Positions 44,634 through 52,870 of a DNA stretch of 52,870 nt are shown one piece after another. The stretch is from Candidatus Latescibacterota bacterium. GTDB taxonomy: Bacteria > Latescibacterota > UBA2968 > UBA8231. The position numbers and the translations under genes are program-made. Below the pieces are notes generated by a model. The model did not search any database, was not told where the DNA came from, and saw only the letters and a list, made by a program, of their open reading frames with translations. The DNA is taken from NCBI GenBank assembly GCA_016187725.1, contig JACPJE010000031.1, forward strand, positions 1 to 52,870, written 5' to 3'. Every line of letters begins with the position of its first letter. The first letter of the stretch is position 1.

Positions 44634-46115
44634 TTATCGCGATTTGAACAGCTTGCGGAAAATCTCGCGGTCCTGGGGCTGGGCTCCCAGCAGCAACACC
44701 CCGGCAAAGATCCCGGCCCCCAGCACCAGGCGCGCCAGGGGCGGATCGACCAGTTGGACCAGGCCCCAACTGACCCCTCCTGCCAGGGCCGAGACCAGGG
44801 CCACCCGCCCCAGGTGCCCCCAGGGCAGCAATTGGCTCACCCCCCAGCGCAGATGCCAGGCGATGAGGCCCACCAGGAAGACGACCTGGACATAGGTGGA
44901 AAAGACCGCGGCCAGGGCCGGTCCCAAGAACGCCCACGCCGGCCACCCGGTCAAGAGTAACTGGGTCAAAAGCAGGCTGAGCCCGAGGTTAAACACCAGA
45001 TCCCCCACCCCCACCCACCAGGCCCAGCGCGCCTTGCCCATGCCCACCAGCAGCGGATTGTAGATGGCGCAGCGCAGGGGCAGGGCCAGCAGAAAGATCC
45101 GCATCACCCAGGCGCTGTGCCCGTATTGCTCAGGCAACAACACCGCGATGAAGGGGCCGGCCTGAAAGAAGAGCAGAGAGAAGAGCGGCAGCACCACCAG
45201 CGAGAGCCGGCGTATCGCCTCTGACCACAACTCGGCGATGGCCTCGGTGCGCCCTGCCGCGTACAGACCGCTCACCTGGGGGATCAGCACCGTGGTCGCC
45301 GAGGCCAGCAGCACGCTCACCGGGACCTCGACGGCGCCCAGATCGTAGAAAGCGAAGGTCTCATTGGAAAAAAACCACAGCACCACCAGGCGGTCCACTG
45401 CCCTGGACAGGCTGCCCACCACGTCCCCCAGAGCCACCGGCAGGGAGTAGCGCAGATACTCCCCCAGACCGCTGCTGCTCCACCTCGCCCCTGTCCACCC
45501 CACGGCCTTGGCCACCAGCCAGGCCCCTGCGCCCAGGCGCACCCCGCCCAGGACCGAAAAACCCCAGAGCACCTGTGCCACCGACCAATCCCCCCCCCAC
45601 GCTGATAGGACCAACCCCAGCTGGCCGACAGCCATCCCCAGCGACATCAGGGCCTGCCACTGGGGTCGGCCCGCCGCCACCAGCCCAGGTTCCACCAGAC
45701 CTCCCGCCACCCAGAAACAGGTATAGGGCAGGAAGGCCCCCAGATAGACCTCCAATTCCTGGGCGAGGGGTTGCGTTTCGGAATCGAGGAGGAAGTTCAG
45801 ATAGGGTCCCCCCCAGCGCACCAGCATGGCCAGTAGCAGCCCTGCCGCTGCCAAACACCCGGATGCCTGCAGCACCAGCGTCTGCTGGCCCGGGGCCTTG
45901 AGGCGGGGGAAGAAATAGAGAAAACTGGTGGGAAATCCGAGCAGAAAAAAGGGAATCAGGGTGTTGACCAGCCTCCAGACCGCCAGGTAGGACCCCATCT
46001 CCGCCGGAGTCCAGGTCCAGGCCAGGATGGCAGAGCCCGCAAAGGTGCTGAGCGCCAGGCCAGCCCGCCCCGCCGCCACCAGTCCGACCTGGCGGGCCAA
46101 CCTCGGACCGGCCAT
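44634..46115 (-). CDS. Oligosaccharide/lipid flippase (MVF/Wzx-type)
   Basis: 493-aa membrane protein with about 12-14 helices: N-terminal AGRAGLALSTFAGSAILAW, MGSYLAVWRLVNTLIPFFLLG, FPTSFLYFFPR, and LPVALGDVVGSLSRAVDRLV, patterns of the polysaccharide-biosynthesis (Wzx) branch of the MOP superfamily. Moves polyprenyl-linked glycans across the inner membrane. The ATG follows the methyltransferase stop by one base (TGAGATG). Genomic link to a TMTC-like glycosyltransferase supports a glycan role. Confidence 0.85.
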   Translation of the reverse strand: MAGPRLARQVGLVAAGRAGLALSTFAGSAILAWTWTPAEMGSYLAVWRLVNTLIPFFLLGFPTSFLYFFPRLKAPGQQTLVLQASGCLAAAGLLLAMLVRWGGPYLNFLLDSETQPLAQELEVYLGAFLPYTCFWVAGGLVEPGLVAAGRPQWQALMSLGMAVGQLGLVLSAWGGDWSVAQVLWGFSVLGGVRLGAGAWLVAKAVGWTGARWSSSGLGEYLRYSLPVALGDVVGSLSRAVDRLVVLWFFSNETFAFYDLGAVEVPVSVLLASATTVLIPQVSGLYAAGRTEAIAELWSEAIRRLSLVVLPLFSLLFFQAGPFIAVLLPEQYGHSAWVMRIFLLALPLRCAIYNPLLVGMGKARWAWWVGVGDLVFNLGLSLLLTQLLLTGWPAWAFLGPALAAVFSTYVQVVFLVGLIAWHLRWGVSQLLPWGHLGRVALVSALAGGVSWGLVQLVDPPLARLVLGAGIFAGVLLLGAQPQDREIFRKLFKSR

Positions 46116-46116
46116 C

Positions 46117-46863
46117 TCAGCCCGTCTTGAGGGCCAGCATCCCCAGGAAGGCCGGCCGGCCCACCAGGGCGTTGCTCAGGCGGTCCAGGCCGCGCCAGGC
46201 CCAGTAAGGCCAGTTCCGGGTCCAGCGGGGCAAACCCACCAGTTCCAGCACCTTGTTGTTCACCAGCAGGAAAGAACTGGGGATCAATCCCTGGCCACGC
46301 AGATGGGCGGCCAGCTTTTCCTCGTCGAAGCTGTGGAGGTGGGCATTGGCCGGGGTCAGGCGGTTGCAGTGGATGCACAGGTGCTCGACGATGGTCTCGC
46401 GGTAGGGCACACTCACCAGCACCCGCCCCCCTGGCCGGAGCAGGCGCGCCACTTCGGCCAGGGCTCCGGCCAGGTCCTCCAGGTGCTCTGCCACCTCCGA
46501 GAGCACCACCGCGTCGAAGACCCCCTCGGCAAAGGGGGCACGGTACACATCGGCCACCTGGTAGTGATCGACCTGCGGGTACCTGGTCCGCGCCCCGGCC
46601 ACCCCGACCAGGGCCAGATCCGCTGCCCACACCCGGGCGCCGGCCCGGCGGCAGCGGTCTGCCAGCCACCCCGAACCGCAGCCCATGTCCAGCAGCCGCT
46701 CCCCCTGTTTCAGGTGCAGCAGGCGCACCAGGGCCTCCAGGCGCCGCTGCTCAGAGGCGCGGCGGGTCGGCGGCAGGGCCTGGGGATCGAGGATGGCCTC
46801 GGCGTCGATCCGGTAGTGGTGCCGGTAATCCTGCAGCCGGCTGCCCGTCGCTGAGGGGTTCAT
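46117..46863 (-). CDS. SAM-dependent class I methyltransferase
   Basis: 248 aa. Motif I LLDMGCGSGWLADRC (about 58-72), AADLALVGVA, VADVYRAPFAEGVFDAVVLSEVAEHLEDL and LLRPGGRVLVSVPYRE correspond to Methyltransf_11-type enzymes. The C-terminal third (HSFDEEKLAAHLRGQGLIP) is similar to those acting in surface-glycan or lipid pathways. First gene of the glycan operon. The start MNPSATGSRLQDY at 46863 has only a weak GGAGGG-like site upstream. Confidence 0.85.
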   Translation of the reverse strand: MNPSATGSRLQDYRHHYRIDAEAILDPQALPPTRRASEQRRLEALVRLLHLKQGERLLDMGCGSGWLADRCRRAGARVWAADLALVGVAGARTRYPQVDHYQVADVYRAPFAEGVFDAVVLSEVAEHLEDLAGALAEVARLLRPGGRVLVSVPYRETIVEHLCIHCNRLTPANAHLHSFDEEKLAAHLRGQGLIPSSFLLVNNKVLELVGLPRWTRNWPYWAWRGLDRLSNALVGRPAFLGMLALKTG

Positions 46864-46922
46864 GACCGGAGGGTATTTCCCTTGACAGGTGCGGAAGGCC
46901 GTCGCACTTTCCTCAGGGGCGC

Positions 46923-46949
46923 AAAAAAAATTCCCGCCTGCACCGCGGG
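46923..46949 (-). terminator. Intrinsic terminator after the coiled-coil gene
   Basis: On the minus strand CCCGC-GGTGCAG-GCGGG (46933-46949) is followed by AA and eight T (46923-46930). It lies 35 bases after the stop of the 101-aa gene and before the glycan operon. Confidence 0.7.
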
Positions 46950-46983
46950 GGGCAAGCAGGAAAATAAAGGCTGGGACCTCCGC

Positions 46984-47289
46984 TCAAGCGTTGCCCTCGA
47001 CCGCCTGGATCACCTGCAGGCGCTCATTGGCCGAGTTGTTGGTCTGAGGCTCCTTGAGCAGGCTTTCGAGGATGCGCACCGCGTCTCTGAGGTGGTTCAG
47101 GCGCGCTTCCAGAGCTTCTTCTTTGGACTTGATGGTTTCGTACTCACCCTCGGCATCTTCGAGCTTGCCGCGCAATTCGATGATGCGCGGCTTCATGTTC
47201 CCCAGTCTGTCCTTCAAATCCTTGATGCGCAGCGAGGTTATCAGCTTGGTGCCCAAGACGCACATCATCGAGATGATAGCCCAGATCAT
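46984..47289 (-). CDS. Membrane-anchored coiled-coil protein, 101 aa
   Basis: One N-terminal hydrophobic segment (MIWAIISMMCVLGTKLI) followed by a continuous charged coiled coil (LKDRLGNMKPRIIELRGKLE ... EALEARLNHLRDAVRILESL, residues about 22-80). It would sit in the inner membrane with the coil in the cytoplasm. Family unknown. CAGGTG precedes the ATG. It has a good promoter, a hairpin in its leader and its own terminator, so it is a stand-alone unit. Confidence 0.7.
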   Translation of the reverse strand: MIWAIISMMCVLGTKLITSLRIKDLKDRLGNMKPRIIELRGKLEDAEGEYETIKSKEEALEARLNHLRDAVRILESLLKEPQTNNSANERLQVIQAVEGNA

Positions 47290-47328
47290 AGCACACCTGC
47301 AGGATGCCCAGGGAGGTGCAGAGCGCGG

Positions 47329-47354
47329 GGCGAAAGAACAGGCATCCTTTCGCC
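47329..47354. promoter_or_regulatory. Perfect inverted repeat in the leader of the coiled-coil gene
   Basis: GGCGAAAG (47329-47336), ten bases, CTTTCGCC (47347-47354). It lies immediately downstream of the -10 region for the minus-strand gene, so it may be an operator or a leader hairpin. Confidence 0.5.
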
Positions 47355-47360
47355 GCTAAA

Positions 47361-47388
47361 GATATATAAATTATTCTGTTATTGTCAA
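47361..47388 (-). promoter_or_regulatory. Sigma-70-type promoter of the coiled-coil gene
   Basis: Minus strand TTGACA (47383-47388) with TATATC (47361-47366, spacing 16); AT-rich spacer. About 75 bases before the ATG at 47289. Confidence 0.6.
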
Positions 47389-47435
47389 ACTTCGCCCAGA
47401 GATCCCCTTCCCCTGCCCGCAGAAAGGAGTTTCAA

Positions 47436-48398
47436 ATGTCTGTCCGTCTTGGGTTTGTCGGTACCGGCGGCATCGCCGGCCACCACCTGCGCACCCTCGC
47501 CCAGCTGAGCGATGCCCAGCTGGTGGCCTTCTGCGACGTGGTGCTGAGCAAGGCCCAGAGCGCCGCCTCCACCTATGGGGGCAAGGCCTACGACAATTAC
47601 GCGCAGATGTTCGACAGCGAGAAGCTCGACGCCGTGTACATCTGCCTGCCCCCCTTCGCCCACGGCGATCAGGAGCTGGAGGCCGCGAAAAGGGGCTTGC
47701 CCATCTTTGTGGAAAAACCCGTGGCCACCACCGCTGCCAAGGCCGAGGAGATCCTGGCGGCCATCGAGAAAAAGGGACTGATCTCGGCGGTGGGCTATCA
47801 CTGGCGCTACATGGACCTCACCGCCAGAGCCAGGGAACGCCTGACCGGTCAGGAGGTGGGGTATGCCCTGGGCAGTTGGACCGGAGGCATGCCCGGGGTG
47901 CCCTGGTGGCGGGTGATGGACCAGAGCGGGGGCCAGATCGTCGAGCAGACCACCCACATCTTCGACCTGGCCCGATACCTGATAGGTGAGGTCAAGAGCG
48001 TACACGCGGCGGCCAGAACCGGCCTGCTGAAGGACGTGGAAAACTACAGCGTCCACGACGCCTCGATCACCAACCTCACCTTTGCCAGCGGCGCCATCGC
48101 CAGCATCACCTCGGCCTGCATGCTCAGCACCGGGGGTTATGTAGGATTGGACCTGTACCTCAAGGACCAGGTGCTGCGCATCGACCACCGCAACCTCAGC
48201 GTGGAAAAAGCCTCGGGCAAGGAGATCTTCTACCTGGCCAACAACCCCACCCTCGACGAGGACGCCGCTTTCTTGAGAGCGGTGCAGAGCGGCGATCCCT
48301 CGGGAATCCGCTGCCCGTACGCGGAAGCGGTCAAAACCCTCAAGCTCACGTTGGCTGCCACCCAGTCGGCGGTCGAGGGCAAGGTGGTCAACCTGTAA
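47436..48398 (+). CDS. Gfo/Idh/MocA family oxidoreductase 3
   Basis: 320 aa. The start at 47436 is set by AAAGGAG seven bases upstream. LGFVGTGGIAGHHLRTLAQL Rossmann loop, FVEKPVATTAAKAEEIL with the catalytic Lys, and QIVEQTTHIFDLARYLIGEV with the conserved Asp/His of the C-terminal domain; HWRYMDL is common in this subgroup. NAD(P)-dependent sugar or polyol dehydrogenase; substrate unknown. Monocistronic, ending in a strong hairpin at 48401. Confidence 0.9.
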   Translation: MSVRLGFVGTGGIAGHHLRTLAQLSDAQLVAFCDVVLSKAQSAASTYGGKAYDNYAQMFDSEKLDAVYICLPPFAHGDQELEAAKRGLPIFVEKPVATTAAKAEEILAAIEKKGLISAVGYHWRYMDLTARARERLTGQEVGYALGSWTGGMPGVPWWRVMDQSGGQIVEQTTHIFDLARYLIGEVKSVHAAARTGLLKDVENYSVHDASITNLTFASGAIASITSACMLSTGGYVGLDLYLKDQVLRIDHRNLSVEKASGKEIFYLANNPTLDEDAAFLRAVQSGDPSGIRCPYAEAVKTLKLTLAATQSAVEGKVVNL

Positions 48399-48400
48399 AG

Positions 48401-48434
48401 GCAGGGGTCTGGCGCCTAAAATGCCAGGCCCTGC
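48401..48434 (+). terminator. Strong hairpin after the Gfo/Idh gene
   Basis: GCAGGG pairs with CCCTGC and, inside, CTGGC with GCCAG, enclosing GCGCCTAAAAT. There is no T-run, so it may need Rho or act as an RNA-stabilising stem. Confidence 0.4.
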
Positions 48435-48474
48435 TACAACCTGCGTCTCCATGTTGAAAGCGAACTGACCGGCG

Positions 48475-51909
<3,435 letters not shown>

Positions 51910-51910
51910 A

Positions 51911-51973
51911 GGGTCGATTTCGACCCGCTATCTGGCCCGATTCCGACCCAAGCCGCGCTGCGCGGCTTTTTTG
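51911..51973 (+). terminator. Tandem hairpins and intrinsic terminator after the giant activator
   Basis: GGGTCG-ATTT-CGACCC (51911-51926) is followed by AAGCCGCG-CTG-CGCGGCTT and six T in total (51950-51973). The GGGTCGA motif also occurs in the last codons of the gene and CCGACCC again at about 51943. Confidence 0.85.
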
Positions 51974-52048
51974 TTCTTCCCGCCTCTGAGTTTCCAACCT
52001 GTTTGCCCACAAAAACATAACCCCTGAAAAGCAGCACTTCTGGCCGCC

Positions 52049-52063
52049 TGGTCCGCCTTTTGC
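52049..52063 (+). promoter_or_regulatory. Sigma-54 promoter for the mini-Fis gene
   Basis: TGGTCCG-CCTT-TTGC, with GG and GC exactly 10 bases apart. It agrees with the consensus except at two positions of the -24 element. The -12 GC is 26 bases before the ATG at 52089. Confidence 0.55.
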
Positions 52064-52088
52064 CATACAAGGAGACCATGGAGGACCC

Positions 52089-52379
52089 ATGGCCAAGAGA
52101 CTGCTGTTGGTCGACGACCAGGGGGATGACCAGGCCCGGGACCTGCGCTGGGAGGAACTGGTCGAGGTGCTGGACAGCCTGCTGGGGCAACTGGCCCAAC
52201 ACAACCAAGGCCAGCGGGATCTGCTGGCCTTGGTGGAAGAGCACCTGGTGCAGGCGGTCTGGGCCCTTGCCGGGTACAACCAGAGCCGGGCCGCCCGGCT
52301 CCTGGGGGTGCCGCGCAAGCGGGTGGAACGGCGGATGAGGAAGTATGCGAAGGAACCGGAAGGGGAATTCAGGTCTTGA
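52089..52379 (+). CDS. Small Fis-type HTH protein, 96 aa
   Basis: Start at 52089 with GGAGG five bases upstream. Residues about 1-45 are acidic (LLLVDDQGDDQARDL, WEELVEVLDSLLGQL), then a helix and a C-terminal Fis-like helix-turn-helix (GYNQSRAARLLGVPRKRVER, about 62-81). The last part closely resembles the DNA-binding end of the giant activator upstream (GGNRRQAARLLGVDRKQVER). It has no AAA+ domain, so it may act as an enhancer-site competitor or co-regulator of that activator (inference). Its 3' end overlaps the next gene by 11 bases, convergent. Confidence 0.7.
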   Translation: MAKRLLLVDDQGDDQARDLRWEELVEVLDSLLGQLAQHNQGQRDLLALVEEHLVQAVWALAGYNQSRAARLLGVPRKRVERRMRKYAKEPEGEFRS

Positions 52380-52815
52380 ACACCGCCACCACCACCCCTA
52401 CCAGGGTCACCATGAGGCCGGCCATGGCGATCACTGAGGTGATAGTCCAGGCGAAGCGGGAGTCGATGCGCTTGAGCAGGAGCTCGTACCGGTCATCGAT
52501 GCGCCCACCCAGGAATTTGCCGGTCTCATCGATACGGCTGTGGAGGGTGCGAATTTCCTGGCGCACGTCCTGGATCTCCTGGCGCATCTCCTGGCGCAGA
52601 CCCGACATCTCCTGCCGTACTTCCTGGATGCTTTCGCGGGTCTCCTGGCGGACCTCTTGAATCTCTTGGCCCAGTTCCTGGCGGACTCCCTGAAGGCCCT
52701 CGCGCAGGTCCTGGCGCAGATCCTGGATATCCTCGCGCAGGTAGGAGATGCCCCAGTGGAGTTCCTCGGGGGGTTGAGGGCGCGTGGTCTGGGAAGAAGA
52801 AGTGGATTCGGTCAT
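52369..52815 (-). CDS. Coiled-coil protein with C-terminal membrane helix
   Basis: 148 aa. Residues about 25-95 form a repetitive coiled coil rich in LRQEL/VRQE units (for example VRQETRESIQEVRQEMSGLR), and residues about 122-145 are one membrane helix (SVIAMAGLMVTLVGVVVAVF). The layout is like DUF1640-type (CCDC90/MCU-regulator-like) and other tail-anchored bacterial proteins. The internal repeats probably arose by duplication. Function unknown. Start at 52815; the upstream region is cut by the window edge. Confidence 0.75.
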   Translation of the reverse strand: MTESTSSSQTTRPQPPEELHWGISYLREDIQDLRQDLREGLQGVRQELGQEIQEVRQETRESIQEVRQEMSGLRQEMRQEIQDVRQEIRTLHSRIDETGKFLGGRIDDRYELLLKRIDSRFAWTITSVIAMAGLMVTLVGVVVAVFKT

Positions 52816-52870
52816 GGCAGATTTCCCCTGGCTGTAGAAAATATACACGGCAGTGAGTGTGGTGCCAAGC

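Noticed and set aside
46921..46940. Sigma-54-like GG-N10-GC on the minus strand before the methyltransferase
   Set aside because: The spacing fits, but the -24 part lacks the TGGC core and the bases are fully explained by the terminator stem and T-run.

Overview
The window is about 53 kb of gene-dense, high-GC DNA with strong Shine-Dalgarno sites, many ATGA or TGATG stop/start overlaps, and convergent genes whose ends touch or overlap. The outer-membrane proteins (BamA-like barrel, porin-like barrel, lipoprotein cytochrome), sigma-54 activators and a FlgD/T9SS-type C-terminal domain indicate a diderm bacterium. The mix of PhyH dioxygenase, URO-D-like proteins, three Gfo/Idh/MocA oxidoreductases, a galactonate-dehydratase-like enolase, cohesin/dockerin-like modules and a TMTC-like protein resembles uncultured FCB-group phyla (Latescibacterota-like or related). 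That placement is inference from gene content only. I found no tRNA, rRNA, CRISPR array, transposase or integrase.

Layout. 1-4.2 kb: truncated homoserine dehydrogenase (-), a hairpin repeat, a small conserved protein, then PhyH dioxygenase and amidohydrolase (+). 4.2-7.3 kb (-): an unusual sigma-54 activator and a HisC-like aminotransferase. 7.4-12.3 kb (+): hydrolase, BamA-like barrel, PlsC acyltransferase and UMF1 transporter behind a good sigma-54 promoter. 12.3-16.4 kb (-): URO-D-like, tungsten-type aldehyde:ferredoxin oxidoreductase and URO-D-like operon behind a consensus sigma-54 promoter. 16.5-18.4 kb (-): S9 peptidase. 18.6-23.1 kb: a scarred region with a candidate small RNA, a decayed DUF3800 gene, a 5'-truncated NHL/cohesin/dockerin surface protein and two tiny membrane proteins. 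23.1-28.5 kb (-): catabolic operon (alcohol dehydrogenase, two Gfo/Idh proteins, CBS protein, CocE hydrolase). 28.6-33.0 kb: glycosidase-like protein (+) convergent with a di-heme oxidoreductase, Rieske and porin operon (-) that carries a palindromic operator. 33.2-35.5 kb (+): enolase-superfamily dehydratase and a frameshifted M20 peptidase. 35.4-37.9 kb (-): polar amino-acid ABC transporter with fused binding protein and permease. 38-42.3 kb (+): class III aminotransferase, Tat-exported amidase, MFS transporter. 42.3-46.9 kb (-): methyltransferase, flippase and TMTC-like TPR operon. 47-52.9 kb: coiled-coil protein, Gfo/Idh protein, a giant two-propeller sigma-54 activator, a mini-Fis protein and another coiled-coil protein.

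The strongest theme is sigma-54 control. There are two atypical activators. One is a soluble fusion of a hybrid-two-component-type double propeller plus Y_Y_Y sensor directly to an AAA+ and Fis module. The other has an unrecognised N-terminal domain and a winged-helix C-terminus. Good -24/-12 promoters sit before the lipid/envelope operon, the AOR operon and the mini-Fis gene. A second theme is sequence scarring: three copies of a double-hairpin repeat with compensatory base changes, and two genes whose last 10-12 codons are duplicated downstream with only synonymous differences.
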